A stretch of 64,000 nt of DNA. Origin: Thermoanaerobacterium sp. PSU-2 (GTDB lineage: Bacteria > Bacillota > Thermoanaerobacteria > Thermoanaerobacterales > Thermoanaerobacteraceae). Location: assembly GCF_002102475.1 (NCBI RefSeq), contig NZ_MSQD01000012.1, forward strand, positions 1 through 64,000, read 5' to 3'. Every line of letters begins with the position of its first letter. Position 1 is the stretch's first letter. This document shows, one piece after another, positions 6,596-15,831 of this stretch. Below the pieces are notes generated by a model that did no database searches, was not told the origin of the DNA, and was given only the letters and a program-made list of their open reading frames with translations. The position numbers were made by a program, and so were the translations under genes.

Positions 6596-7771
6596 ATGCC
6601 CGGAAGTATTCAAAAGAGAGGAAACAATAAATACTTATTAACAGTATCCACAGGCTTTGACTTATTTGGCAAACGTATAAGACATACAAAAACAATTACA
6701 GCGAATAGTGATGCAGAAGCAGAAAAGCAACTTGCATTATTCTATGCCGAAGTAATGAAAGGAGATATTAGAAACGACAGAAATATAACACTCGGCAAAT
6801 ATATCGAGTATTGGATCAAAACAAAAGGAAAAAAATTAGCACGCAAAACAATAAGCGAATATAAGAAGTTAGCAAAAAGAATAAACGAAGCATTAGGACA
6901 TATTAGATTATCGAAGTTAAAACCGAGACACTTGCAGGAATTTTATGATCTGCTAAGAGAACCAGATGCTCGATTAGATGGCAAAGAAGGGCCTTTATCA
7001 GAAAATGCAATATCACATTATCACAGATTTTTGCACGCTGTTTTAGAAACTGCTGTTAAAGTAGACAAGCTTATTCCTGAAAATCCTGCTAAAGAAGTGC
7101 AAGACCCACCTACACCGGGCAGACCAAGACCGAAGTATTATGACGAGGAACAAACTGCAAAGCTATTAGAAGCCTTAGAAGGCGTTACAGGACGCTTTTT
7201 TAAGTACAAGGTATTTATTATATTAACCCTCTTTTTAGGTGCTCGCAGAGGCGAAATTCTCGGTCTTGAATGGAAAGATATAGATTGGGATAAAGGTATA
7301 ATACATATCCAACGTGACAGCGAATATACCGAATCCGACGGTATCTATGTAGATGACACAAAAAATGAAACTTCTATAAGAGATGTTTCTGTGCCACAAG
7401 AAATATTGGATCTGCTAAGAGAATATAAAGCATGGCAAAATAAACAAAGGCTTAAAAAAGGCGACAAGTGGATTGATACAGACAGGCTATTTACACAACA
7501 TGACGGGAAGCCAATGCACCCCGACACAGTTAGTAGCTGGTTTTCTGACTTCGTAAAAGAAAATAACTTACCACCTATCACAGTACACGGTTTGAGACAT
7601 ACTAACGCAAGCATAATGATAGCAAACAATATAGATATAATAACAGTCGCCGGGAGGTTAGGACATGCAGACAAAGCCACAACAGCTCGGATTTATGCAC
7701 ACATGCTAAAAAGCTCTGATAGGAAGGCAACAGAAAGACTTGCTGACACTTTGTTGAGACAAAAAAAATAA
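6596..7771 (+). CDS. int: Tyrosine site-specific integrase
   Basis: The 391-residue protein has the layout of phage-type integrases: an N-terminal AP2-like arm-binding domain (GSIQKRGNNKYLLTV), a SAM-like core-binding domain (about 60-170) and a C-terminal catalytic domain with LGARRGEILGLEW (first Arg), HGLRHTNAS (His and second Arg) and LGHADKATTARIYAHM (nucleophile Tyr). All catalytic residues are visible. ATG 6596 follows TAGGAGGTCATTTT. The gene reads towards tRNA-Thr and ends 60 bp from it, so the tRNA 3' end is its likely target. Confidence 0.95.
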   Translation: MPGSIQKRGNNKYLLTVSTGFDLFGKRIRHTKTITANSDAEAEKQLALFYAEVMKGDIRNDRNITLGKYIEYWIKTKGKKLARKTISEYKKLAKRINEALGHIRLSKLKPRHLQEFYDLLREPDARLDGKEGPLSENAISHYHRFLHAVLETAVKVDKLIPENPAKEVQDPPTPGRPRPKYYDEEQTAKLLEALEGVTGRFFKYKVFIILTLFLGARRGEILGLEWKDIDWDKGIIHIQRDSEYTESDGIYVDDTKNETSIRDVSVPQEILDLLREYKAWQNKQRLKKGDKWIDTDRLFTQHDGKPMHPDTVSSWFSDFVKENNLPPITVHGLRHTNASIMIANNIDIITVAGRLGHADKATTARIYAHMLKSSDRKATERLADTLLRQKK

Positions 7772-7806
7772 GATTGTCAACAAAAGTGTCAACAATCATT
7801 TTTTTG
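7772..7806 (+). terminator. Candidate terminator of the integrase gene
   Basis: GATTGT (7772-7777) pairs with ACAATC (7792-7797) and is followed by ATTTTTTT. The stem is short and AT-rich. The loop contains direct GTCAACA repeats that could instead be integrase arm-type sites. Confidence 0.5.
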
Positions 7807-7830
7807 CATCTTTAAAAGTATTGATTTTAG

Positions 7831-7906
7831 TGGAGCTGGCGAAAGGAATCGAACCTTCAACCTGCTGATTACAAGTCAGCTGCTCTGCCGATTGAGCTAC
7901 GCCAGC
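7831..7906 (-). tRNA. tRNA-Thr (anticodon TGT)
   Basis: On the minus strand GCTGGCG (5') pairs with CGCCAGC (3') as the acceptor stem, followed by TCCA with the CCA end encoded. The anticodon stem GCTGA/TCAGC encloses loop CTTGTAA with anticodon TGT, and the T arm has GGTTCGATTCC. The gene is complete at 76 nt. Its 3' end faces the integrase and is the likely integration target, restored by the element's own copy. Confidence 0.95.
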
Positions 7907-7992
7907 ATTTATCGCCCTGACAGTTATATATTATACCGGGTAAGTTTCACTCTGTCAACACCTTTTTTAAAATTTTTGAGAGGAACTGATGG

Positions 7993-9279
7993 TTATTTCA
8001 TCAGTTCTTCTCTTATTATTGTCTTCTCCCTGCCGGGTCCTACAGATATTATAGAAGCATTTATCCCTGTCAGTTCTTCTATTCTTTCTACATATTTCTT
8101 TGCGTTTTGAGGCAAGTCCTCAAATCTTTCTACATTTGTGATGTCTTCAGTCCATCCGTCCAATTCTTCGTATACAGGCTCACAAATAGCTAAATCTTTC
8201 AGGCTGGCTGGAAATGTGTTTATTATCCTTCCATTTAACTTATATCCTACGCATATCTTTATCTTTTCAAATCCAGTGAGAGTATCAAGCTTAGTAAGGG
8301 CAAATGACCTTATGCCAGAAAGCCTTACGGCATAATTTACTATGACAATGTCAAGCCATCCGCATCTTCTCGGTCTTCCCGTCGTCGTGCCATACTCATG
8401 CCCTTTTTCTCTTAGAAGATCGCCTTCCTCATCCAAAAGCTCTGTTGGAAATGGTCCTTTTCCAACCCTTGTAGTATATGCTTTCACAACGCCTACTACA
8501 TCATCTATCATTGTTGGACCAACTCCTGCTCCAACTGTTACTCCACCAGATATTGGGTGTGATGCTGTAACATAAGGATATGTTCCTAAATCTATATCGA
8601 GAAGCGTTCCTTGTGCACCTTCAAACAATACTTTTTTCCCTTCTTTTATTAAATCGTACAATAGTGAAGTCGTATCTACGATGTACGGTTTAAGTATCTT
8701 TGCATATTCAAGGTATTCTTCGTATATTTCTTCGAAGCTCATTTCAGAAACACCGTATATCTTTTTGAATATCTCATTTTTCTTCTTGACATTTATCATC
8801 AATTTTTCTCTTAACACTTCTTGATCTACAAGGTCACAAGCCCTTATCCCTATTCTCTCCGATTTATCCATGTAACATGGTCCAATTCCTCTTTTTGTTG
8901 TGCCAATGTCGTTATCGCCTTTTGAAGCTTCTTCTAATTCATCAAGTTTAATGTGGTACGGAAGGACTATATGGGCTCTGTCACTGATTTTGAGATTTTT
9001 CACATCTACTCCTTGACTTTTCAACTCATTCATCTCAGAAATCAAAGAACCAGGGTTTAAAACGACGCCATTTCCTATAATGCATATCTTGTCAGGGTAC
9101 AAGATGCCGGACGGTATTAAGTGAAGTTTATACTCAACACCATCTTTTAAAACTGTGTGCCCTGCATTGTTTCCGCCTTGATATCTTACAACCACATCAG
9201 CCTTTTCAGCCAAATAGTCTGTTATCTTTCCTTTTCCTTCGTCTCCCCACTGCGAACCTACTATTACAAGCGTTGACAT
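7993..9279 (-). CDS. purA: Adenylosuccinate synthetase
   Basis: PurA joins IMP and aspartate using GTP, the first committed step to AMP. The full 428-residue family length is present, opening with the GTP/IMP-binding loop [17 protein letters not shown] and QGGNNAGHT, with [14 protein letters not shown] in the middle and [13 protein letters not shown] later. It is cytosolic. It lies 16 bp behind the COG2509 flavoprotein gene on the same strand, so both are probably transcribed from a promoter ahead of that gene. No purine riboswitch is visible in front of it. Confidence 0.97.
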   Translation of the reverse strand: MSTLVIVGSQWGDEGKGKITDYLAEKADVVVRYQGGNNAGHTVLKDGVEYKLHLIPSGILYPDKICIIGNGVVLNPGSLISEMNELKSQGVDVKNLKISDRAHIVLPYHIKLDELEEASKGDNDIGTTKRGIGPCYMDKSERIGIRACDLVDQEVLREKLMINVKKKNEIFKKIYGVSEMSFEEIYEEYLEYAKILKPYIVDTTSLLYDLIKEGKKVLFEGAQGTLLDIDLGTYPYVTASHPISGGVTVGAGVGPTMIDDVVGVVKAYTTRVGKGPFPTELLDEEGDLLREKGHEYGTTTGRPRRCGWLDIVIVNYAVRLSGIRSFALTKLDTLTGFEKIKICVGYKLNGRIINTFPASLKDLAICEPVYEELDGWTEDITNVERFEDLPQNAKKYVERIEELTGINASIISVGPGREKTIIREELMK

Positions 9280-9295
9280 TATTTTGCCCCTTTCT

Positions 9296-10678
9296 TTACT
9301 TTACTCTATTTAAAATTTCCCTTGCCACAACGATGCCTGATACAGACGCTTGTGCAAGTCCTCTCGTGATGCCTGCACCATCACCGGCAGCAAACAGATT
9401 TTCTATCTGGGTCTCAAATTTATTTGTAAGTTTCACTCTCGAAGAATAAAACTTAACCTCAACACCGTATAAAAGCGTATGCTTCGAATATATTCCTGGC
9501 GATACTTTGTCAAGAGCTTTAAGCATTTCAACTATAGACTGGAGAAATCTGTACGGCAGCACGAGACTTAGATCTCCAGGTGTAGCATCTTTTAACGTAG
9601 GCTCTACAAGACCTCTTTTAAGCCTTTCTGGAGTAGATCTTCTCCCAGACAAAAGATCTCCAAGCCTTTGTACGATGACGCCATCTCCCAACATATTTGC
9701 AAGCGATGCGATATACTTCCCGTAAGCTATAGGTTCTTTAAAAGGTTCCGTAAATTCCTTGCTTACAAGTATTGCAAAGTTTGTATTGTCTGTCTTTATG
9801 TCTTTATAGCTGTGTCCATTTACAGTTTTTAGACCATCGTTGTTTTCTACTACTACTTTTCCATATGGATTCATGCAAAACGTCCTGACCCTGTCATCAA
9901 ATGATTTGGAGTAGTATATAAACTTTGACTCGTAGACGACATCGGTTATATCCTCCATCACAACAGCAGGAATCTCTACTCTTACGCCAACATCAACCGC
10001 ATTGTTTTTAGTCTCCAGCGACAATCTTTCAGATTCCTTTTTAAACCAGTCTGCTCCTTCTCTGCCAGGCACTACTACCACATACTTTGAGTAGTACTTC
10101 TCACCATCCTCTGTGACGACTCCACACGCCTTGCCACCGTCTGTCAATATCTCTTTAACCATCTTTTTAGTCTTTATCTCTATTTTATCCATCAAGTAAT
10201 CTTCAATATTTTTTATTATGTCATAGCACTTTTCAGTCCCTAAATGCTTTATGACGGCAGGGATTAACTTCAAGTCTGCCGCAGCAGCTCTTTTCTCTAT
10301 CTCCCTTATTTTTGCTTTATCAGTGCCATGGACTTCTTTCGTTCCACCAAAGTTTACGTAAATATCATCTACATACTTTATAAGCTCATTTAGCTCACCT
10401 TTTGGTATATACTCGTCCAATACTCCACCATAATCAGATGTCAAAGTAAGCTTTCCATCGCTAAATGCACCTGCACCACCTATGCCACAAGTTATAGAGC
10501 ACGGTTTGCAGTTGGCACACTTTGAGCCATACTGGCTTATAGGGCAAAGTCTACCTCTTATGTCTCTTCCCTTTTCCAAAAGCAATATGTTAAGTCCACT
10601 ATTTTCCTTCACCAATTCCAGGGATGCAAAAAGTCCTGCCGGACCACCACCGACTATTATTACATCGTATGATTTCAT
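9296..10678 (-). CDS. FAD-dependent dehydrogenase, COG2509 family
   Basis: The 460-residue protein begins with a Rossmann dinucleotide site ([18 protein letters not shown]) and ends with a second FAD-binding motif ([20 protein letters not shown]), the signature of COG2509 uncharacterised flavoproteins. Between residues about 46 and 64 it has a run of five Cys ([20 protein letters not shown]) next to [13 protein letters not shown], possibly a metal or Fe-S site or a redox centre. The substrate is unknown. It is the upstream gene of a pair with purA; ATG 10678 has a weak GGAGTGTTTTGA site. Confidence 0.85.
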   Translation of the reverse strand: MKSYDVIIVGGGPAGLFASLELVKENSGLNILLLEKGRDIRGRLCPISQYGSKCANCKPCSITCGIGGAGAFSDGKLTLTSDYGGVLDEYIPKGELNELIKYVDDIYVNFGGTKEVHGTDKAKIREIEKRAAAADLKLIPAVIKHLGTEKCYDIIKNIEDYLMDKIEIKTKKMVKEILTDGGKACGVVTEDGEKYYSKYVVVVPGREGADWFKKESERLSLETKNNAVDVGVRVEIPAVVMEDITDVVYESKFIYYSKSFDDRVRTFCMNPYGKVVVENNDGLKTVNGHSYKDIKTDNTNFAILVSKEFTEPFKEPIAYGKYIASLANMLGDGVIVQRLGDLLSGRRSTPERLKRGLVEPTLKDATPGDLSLVLPYRFLQSIVEMLKALDKVSPGIYSKHTLLYGVEVKFYSSRVKLTNKFETQIENLFAAGDGAGITRGLAQASVSGIVVAREILNRVK

Positions 10679-10951
10679 TCAAAACACTCCTTTTTGATAG
10701 TATAACAACATCCCCTTTAGTATATTATCAGATATCATCATTTTAATCAACTAAATTTACGAATTATATTCATTATTTTTTATATAAAGTTCGTTTTTTA
10801 TCGATTTTTGCCTCAGTTTTTCGACAAAATATCGATAAAATTTTAAATACTTTTTTTCATTAACACAGTAAAGCCAAATTCATCATTTTTTTATAGCTTA
10901 AAATAATATATAATAGTCTTGTGATTTCAGATATGAAAGGAATGTGTACAA
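10679..10951. other. AT-rich divergent intergenic region between COG2509 and thrE genes
   Basis: These 273 bp separate the minus-strand COG2509-purA unit from the plus-strand thrE pair. They hold the promoter at 10722-10750 for the left unit, a candidate -10 (TATAAT at 10909-10914) with a poor -35 for thrE, and an interrupted inverted repeat around TATCGAT-like sequences at 10799-10840. I see no coding potential or recognisable riboswitch. Confidence 0.6.
10722..10750 (-). promoter_or_regulatory. Candidate promoter of the COG2509-purA unit
   Basis: TTGATT (10745-10750) and TAATAT (10722-10727) on the minus strand are 17 bp apart, 44 bp before the start codon. Confidence 0.5.
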
Positions 10952-11719
10952 TTGAACCATGAAGATCTCCTAAAATTCGCCGTAATAGCCGGAAAAACAA
11001 TACTTGAAAACGGCGGTGAAACGTATAGAAGTGAAGATACCATAGAAAGGATGCTTAATAATAAAGTTGAGAGAGTGGAGACATTTGTAACACCTACTGG
11101 AATCTTTGCTTCTATTGAAAACAACGGAAAAATAGAGACGACGATAACTAGAGTCAAGCAGAGGGATAGCGACTTAAACAAAGTAGCTCTTGTCAACGAT
11201 TTGTCCAGAAGATTCAGCAAAGAAAGTTTAGATACGCTTGACTTTTCAAAATACGCAGATGAACTTATAAAAATTAGGTCAAAAGGCAAATACAGCTTTT
11301 TATTGAGAGTTTTCTTTGCAGGCGTTGCTGCAGCATCATCTGGCATGCTTTTAGGCAGTACCATAAGAGATTTCATTCCTACGTTCATAACAGCTACAAT
11401 ACTGCAGTGTATTGTAACGTATTTTGAAGGGCTGCGCCTTTCTACATTCATAATAAACATCATAGGCAGTGCATTTGCAGCATTATTAGGCTTAGCCTTT
11501 TCTCACTTCGCAATAGGCACTTTAAACGGCATAATAATAGGATCAATTGTCACATTGCTGCCGGGAGTGGCCATAACGAATGCAGTCAGAGATGCTATAT
11601 GGGGTGACTTGATTTCAGCCGTATCAAGAGGCGTTGAAGCCGGAATGTCTGCCATAAGTATAGCTGCTGGAGTAGGATTCGTTCTAAATATTTGGTACGT
11701 GATTGGAGGCAAATTATGA
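10952..11719 (+). CDS. Threonine/serine exporter, ThrE N-terminal-type subunit
   Basis: The 255-residue protein starts with a soluble domain of about 115 residues (LENGGETYRSEDTIERML, TPTGIFASIE), as in the ThrE/YjjP family, followed by about five membrane segments from residue 118. In Corynebacterium ThrE one polypeptide carries both halves; here the second half is the overlapping next gene. Export of Thr/Ser is inferred from the family. TTG 10952 follows AAAGGAATG. Confidence 0.85.
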   Translation: MNHEDLLKFAVIAGKTILENGGETYRSEDTIERMLNNKVERVETFVTPTGIFASIENNGKIETTITRVKQRDSDLNKVALVNDLSRRFSKESLDTLDFSKYADELIKIRSKGKYSFLLRVFFAGVAAASSGMLLGSTIRDFIPTFITATILQCIVTYFEGLRLSTFIINIIGSAFAALLGLAFSHFAIGTLNGIIIGSIVTLLPGVAITNAVRDAIWGDLISAVSRGVEAGMSAISIAAGVGFVLNIWYVIGGKL

Positions 11720-12132
11720 TACAGCAGATTTTCTTTGGATTTTTAGCAACAGCAGGATTTGCATTTTTATTCAATGTGCCGCTTGATGCCATTGTTGTAT
11801 CGGGACTTTCAGGTGCAGTGGGATGGGCAGGTTACCTGCTTGTCATGAAGATATACCCTTCAACCATCGCTGCTACATTTATAGCATCGCTTTTTATAGG
11901 CATAATGGGGGAAATATTCGCTCAGAAGAAAAAGTACCCCACCACCATATTTGTCATTCCAGGCATAATACCTCTTGTTCCTGGTGCGTATTCTTATAAG
12001 ACTGTCCTTGCCATAATTCAGGGCAATAATAAACAGGCCTTTGATTTAGGCCTGCAAACCATCGGCATCGCTTTGGCAATAGCCGCCGGACTTATGTTTG
12101 TGATCTCATTTGCCAGGATTATGAGACGGTGA
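11716..12132 (+). CDS. Threonine/serine exporter, ThrE_2-type subunit
   Basis: The 138-residue integral membrane protein (about four to five segments) with [17 protein letters not shown] matches the YjjB/ThrE_2 family, partner of the preceding gene. ATG 11716 overlaps the upstream TGA (ATGA) behind GGAGGC, so the two are translationally coupled. It converges with the minus-strand MCP gene and overlaps its 3' end by 14 bp. Confidence 0.85.
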   Translation: MIQQIFFGFLATAGFAFLFNVPLDAIVVSGLSGAVGWAGYLLVMKIYPSTIAATFIASLFIGIMGEIFAQKKKYPTTIFVIPGIIPLVPGAYSYKTVLAIIQGNNKQAFDLGLQTIGIALAIAAGLMFVISFARIMRR

Positions 12133-13363
12133 TCTTTGAAAGCTCCTTGTCAAGCTCTCTTACAGTAACCAATAAGCCTTCAAGATTATCTTTTATGTCT
12201 TGTATAAACTTAGACTGCTCCTCTGTTGATGCCGATACCTCTTCCGTCGATGCAGCAGTTTCCTCTGAAACTGCAGATATATTCTCAATTGATGATATTA
12301 TCTCATTTTTGTACTCAGTAAGACCTGCTACAGCATCATTCAAGACTCGAGTATTTTTCGTTATTGTATCAATAGAGGACTTTATTTCGTTAAACGCTTG
12401 TGCTGTAGTTTCAACTTGATTCGATTGCTCATCGGCTATTTCTTTAACAGCGCTTGCTTGCTGCACTGTAGCATCTGTCTTCTGTTTTATGGTGCTTATT
12501 ATCTTCGCTATCTCAGCCGCAGCTTCTCTCGACTGTTCAGCCAAGTTTCTCACTTCTTCAGCTACGACCGCAAATCCTTTACCTGCTTCACCAGCTCTTG
12601 CAGCCTCAATAGCTGCGTTTAAAGCCAGCAAGTTTGTCTGATCGGATATACCTGTGATTACTTCTATGATCTTCTCTATCTGCCTTGAGTTAGACTGCAA
12701 TTCATTTATTTCTGTCACGACGCTGTCGATGGAGTTTTTCGTCTCTGCCGTCTTCTCCTTAAGTGAATTTATGGTCTCTATGCCGTTTTGGCTTACCCTA
12801 TTGGCATTGTTTGTAGACTCTTCAACAGCTTTAAAGTAATTTGCAGATTCGTCTATGTTTTGACCCATCTTTTGAGCCATTTCTGCTGCATTTGAAGCAT
12901 CTTTCGCCTGTTCAGAAGAGCCTTGCGCTATTTCTTCTACTGCTTTGGCTATCTGAGTAAATGTATTATTTGCTTCCTCTATTGACTCTGTAAACTTGCT
13001 TACTGTAGCTTCTGCACTCTTTGCAAATTCAGTGACATTTTTGATTATGCCTTTAACCTTATCTACCATCTGATTGTAGCTTTCTATCAAAGAGCCAATC
13101 TCATCGTTGCGGCCTTTTGCAACATTGGCATTGAAATTGCCATCTGAAAGCTTCTTAAATCCTTCTTTAAGCCTTGCTATAGGCTTTGTAATCGTAAAAG
13201 ATATGTATATTGAAAATAATATTGATAATAAAAACGACGCTGCAGCTACAAAAATAAACACACCGGCACTTTTGTCATCCAATACGTAGTGATATGTTCC
13301 TGCAAGAGGAATAAGGGCTACAACTATAAATGAAAGCATCAGTCTCCAAAATACACTTCTCAT
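12119..13363 (-). CDS. Methyl-accepting chemotaxis-type signalling protein lacking a sensor domain
   Basis: The 414-residue protein has two closely spaced N-terminal membrane helices (residues about 8-24 and 33-53) with only some ten residues between them, a HAMP domain ([18 protein letters not shown]) and a long cytoplasmic signalling domain with the conserved tip [20 protein letters not shown]. This would signal to CheA/CheW, but there is almost no extracytoplasmic ligand-binding domain, so it probably senses membrane state, an internal signal or a partner. It lies downstream of XapX and a two-component system on the same strand. Confidence 0.9.
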   Translation of the reverse strand: MRSVFWRLMLSFIVVALIPLAGTYHYVLDDKSAGVFIFVAAASFLLSILFSIYISFTITKPIARLKEGFKKLSDGNFNANVAKGRNDEIGSLIESYNQMVDKVKGIIKNVTEFAKSAEATVSKFTESIEEANNTFTQIAKAVEEIAQGSSEQAKDASNAAEMAQKMGQNIDESANYFKAVEESTNNANRVSQNGIETINSLKEKTAETKNSIDSVVTEINELQSNSRQIEKIIEVITGISDQTNLLALNAAIEAARAGEAGKGFAVVAEEVRNLAEQSREAAAEIAKIISTIKQKTDATVQQASAVKEIADEQSNQVETTAQAFNEIKSSIDTITKNTRVLNDAVAGLTEYKNEIISSIENISAVSEETAASTEEVSASTEEQSKFIQDIKDNLEGLLVTVRELDKELSKITVS

Positions 13364-13414
13364 CCATATACCCCCTAACTTATATTATTTCCCCTACTTT
13401 GAGAGTCTTTTAAG

Positions 13415-13585
13415 CTACCTGCCTAAAAGCCTCATCAGATAGACAAACAACTGGCCGCCTAAGTATATGCCTACGATTCCTGCAATACCTGGAAGAACGT
13501 TTGGCGCAGGCAATGGCAGCTTTAAAAATGAAAAAATCACGCCTACCAAAAAACCCGTAAATAATGCTAAAATCGACGCTTTCAA
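13415..13585 (-). CDS. XapX-domain small membrane protein
   Basis: The frame runs from TTG 13585, behind GTGAGGTG, to TAG at 13415-13417 and encodes 56 residues. The sequence KASILALFTGFLVGVIFSFL, then KLPLPAPNVLPGIAGIVGIY and LGG is the XapX (DUF1427) signature: two membrane helices with a PxPAP turn. The function of the family is unknown. It lies 80 bp behind the sensor kinase gene and 51 bp ahead of the MCP gene and could belong to their transcript. The TTG start and small size make it easy to miss. Confidence 0.8.
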   Translation of the reverse strand: MKASILALFTGFLVGVIFSFLKLPLPAPNVLPGIAGIVGIYLGGQLFVYLMRLLGR

Positions 13586-13664
13586 TTTAACACCTCACTT
13601 ACCATTATCGACATTACTCTTACAAACTTTAGAGCTTTTATATTATATCACAAAAATTATTTAC

Positions 13665-15032
13665 CTACACAGCATTTAGTTTTATCAAAAAGCATACGCC
13701 ACTATCTGTATTAAATGCTTCTATTGTACCGTCATGCCATTCGATTATTGCTTTAGTTATAGCCAGTCCTAAGCCTGTCTCGCCTTCATCGCCTTTATAA
13801 AATCTCTCAAACATGTTTTTAAGCTCTTCTTCAGTAAATTTCCTTCCGTCGTTTTTTATCTTTACCTCTACATAATCCTTTATATTCTTAATTTCTATAT
13901 CAATAGACGTCTTTGCATACCTTACGCCATTGCTTAATATGTTCATAAAAGATTGCATAAGCTTTGTTCTGTCGCATTTTACGTTTGCATCGTCTCCAGT
14001 TAAGCTTATTTTTATGTTTTTCTTGTTTAGCTGAGGCATTATCTTTTCTATGCATTCCTCAAAAATATCCTTTAAATACTCCTTGTGCTTTTTTATGCCT
14101 TCTTGATGTGTTTCGATTTTTGTAAGGTACATCAAGTCGTTTACTATATCTCTCAACCTTTTGCTTTCATCTATGATTATGTCAAGAGATTTTGGTATAT
14201 CGTCTTTTTCTATGACGCCGTCTTTTATGCCTTCTGCATATCCTTGTATAGACATAAGCGGGGTCTTTAGCTCATGGGAGGCATTTTGCAAAAACCGCCT
14301 CTGTGATGTGTAATAATTCCTAAGCTCCACAGACATCTCATTAAAGGCATCTGCCAAAAGTTTTATCTCTCCATCTGACTTTATGTTTACCTTCTCTCCG
14401 AACTTCTTATCCTTTATTTTCTCCACCACTTCTGTAAGCTTTGCGATGGGGGCAGAGATCGACCTGGAAAGAAAGTAACCTATTATCAATGATACAATGC
14501 CAGAAAGCAAAATACCTTTTAGCAAGACGCCTACTATCTGAAGGGATGCTATCTTTATGCCTTTTACAAGCGTGTACATGACGATAGAGCCGATGACTTT
14601 TCCGTTTAAGTTGCTTATTATTGGAAAGACTGCAGCTACCACATCTGTGTTTCCAATCTTTATGCTGTTGTAAGAGCCTTCTTTTGTTATTTTGTCAAGT
14701 ATTGCGTATTCTATCCTATTCCCTCCGCCAAATGGATTTTGCCTTGATGAATACACGATATCGCCGTTTAAATCCACAACTATAAGGTCGCCATCCAAAA
14801 TCCTTCCTCCCACCCAAAACTTAGGCATGTACCTTATGGATTGCAGCGCCTCTGGAGTGCTTATCCTTCCATTGTAAAGTCGCTGAATGACAGATCCTTG
14901 CCTTATGAGGTTTTGCCTGGCTTCATTTATCAAAAAATCCCTTATCATCAAATTGAAAAATACACCTATTATAGAGAAAGAAATGAATACCAGCACCATA
15001 TATGAAATTATAAGTTTAAACCTGATAGACAT
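13665..15032 (-). CDS. Two-component sensor histidine kinase
   Basis: The 455-residue protein has an N-terminal membrane helix (about 8-28), an extracytoplasmic sensor of about 130 residues, a second helix (about 165-188), HAMP (ISAPIAKLTEVVEKIKD), a HisKA domain with the phospho-acceptor in NASHELKTPLMSIQGYAEG, and a HATPase domain with N, G1 (KIKNDGRKF) and G2 (GETGLGLAI) boxes. It is a PhoR/BaeS-type kinase. Its ATG overlaps the response regulator stop (TAATG). The signal is not evident. Confidence 0.93.
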   Translation of the reverse strand: MSIRFKLIISYMVLVFISFSIIGVFFNLMIRDFLINEARQNLIRQGSVIQRLYNGRISTPEALQSIRYMPKFWVGGRILDGDLIVVDLNGDIVYSSRQNPFGGGNRIEYAILDKITKEGSYNSIKIGNTDVVAAVFPIISNLNGKVIGSIVMYTLVKGIKIASLQIVGVLLKGILLSGIVSLIIGYFLSRSISAPIAKLTEVVEKIKDKKFGEKVNIKSDGEIKLLADAFNEMSVELRNYYTSQRRFLQNASHELKTPLMSIQGYAEGIKDGVIEKDDIPKSLDIIIDESKRLRDIVNDLMYLTKIETHQEGIKKHKEYLKDIFEECIEKIMPQLNKKNIKISLTGDDANVKCDRTKLMQSFMNILSNGVRYAKTSIDIEIKNIKDYVEVKIKNDGRKFTEEELKNMFERFYKGDEGETGLGLAITKAIIEWHDGTIEAFNTDSGVCFLIKLNAV

Positions 15033-15706
15033 TACGATTCCACCTTATACCCATATCCCCAAATGGTCGATATGTTAAATTCGCACCCGTAGCTTTGCAG
15101 TTTTTTCCTTATCCGTTTCACCATGTCATCTACAGCCCTCGTCTCAGTGAAAGAGTCGTACTTCCACACCTTCTCTAAAAGCTGTTCTCTCGTGAAAGCT
15201 TTATTTGCATTTTTGGCCAAAAATTGTATAAGCTCAAATTCCATAGAAGTAAATCCTATTTCTTCGCCATTGTATATTACTTTTCTCTCATCAGGCACTA
15301 TGACGATATCCTTTATCCTTATCTCATCGTTTCTCTTAGGCGTTTTAACCCTTCTAAATACAGATTTCATCCTCGCTATAAGCTCTCGCGGTGAAAATGG
15401 CTTTGCGATGTAATCATCTGAGCCTAACTCCAATCCCAATATTTTATCCAAATCTTCATCTCTCGCTGAAACGATTATTATCGGTACATCGCTTTTCTTC
15501 CTTATTTCTCTACAAAGCTCATATCCATCCATGCCTGGCATCATTATGTCCAATATAAGCATGTCAGGTTTGTCTTTTTCAAAATTATCTAAAACCGATT
15601 CAGCATTTTCAAATGATTTGACAGTATACCCTTCCTTTTCGACGTACTTAACCATGAGATCTCTTATATTCTTGTCATCGTCTACTATATATATAAGTTC
15701 TGGCAT
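15032..15706 (-). CDS. OmpR/PhoB-family response regulator
   Basis: The 224-residue regulator has a receiver domain with phospho-acceptor in MLILDIMMPGMDGYEL, conserved Thr/Ser and Lys (IIVSARDED, DDYIAKPFSPREL), and a C-terminal winged helix (FELIQFLAKNANKAFTREQL, TRAVDDMVKRIRKKL). It pairs with the overlapping kinase gene downstream. A role in controlling the neighbouring XapX/MCP genes or the divergent ion-transport genes is possible but not shown by any operator I can recognise. Confidence 0.95.
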   Translation of the reverse strand: MPELIYIVDDDKNIRDLMVKYVEKEGYTVKSFENAESVLDNFEKDKPDMLILDIMMPGMDGYELCREIRKKSDVPIIIVSARDEDLDKILGLELGSDDYIAKPFSPRELIARMKSVFRRVKTPKRNDEIRIKDIVIVPDERKVIYNGEEIGFTSMEFELIQFLAKNANKAFTREQLLEKVWKYDSFTETRAVDDMVKRIRKKLQSYGCEFNISTIWGYGYKVES

Positions 15707-15783
15707 ATTACCACCTCACATCTAATTTAACATCATAAGATATCAAAAACAATATCGTATACTATATATTTTAATCATATTGT

Positions 15784-15813
15784 CAAAAAAAATAAAAGGC
15801 GGTTTCCCGCCTT
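15784..15813 (-). terminator. Intrinsic terminator of the NRAMP transporter operon
   Basis: On the minus strand AAGGCGG and CCGCCTT form a 7-bp stem (15796-15802 with 15807-15813) followed by TTATTTTTTTTG, immediately behind the transporter stop. Confidence 0.85.
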
Positions 15814-15831
15814 CTTTGCTTATCTTATATT

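Larger units (their letters stand above)
1..7850. mobile_element. Integrase end of a prophage or related integrated element at tRNA-Thr
   Basis: The block holds a lysogeny-type module on the plus strand (repressor, ImmA-like peptidase, tyrosine integrase) and a minus-strand early cluster (Cro-like regulator, antirepressor, excisionase-like HTH, ERF recombinase, HNH protein, replisome organizer) made of very short, tightly packed genes. The integrase ends 60 bp from the 3' end of tRNA-Thr, the usual place for a tRNA-integrating element, so one attachment site should lie at about 7831-7850. The second attachment site and the structural genes, if any, lie outside the left edge. Whether it is an intact phage, a remnant or a conjugative element cannot be told from this end alone. 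Confidence 0.85.

Noticed and set aside
9280..9295. Purine riboswitch ahead of purA
   Set aside because: Only 16 bp separate it from the upstream gene, which leaves no room for an aptamer.
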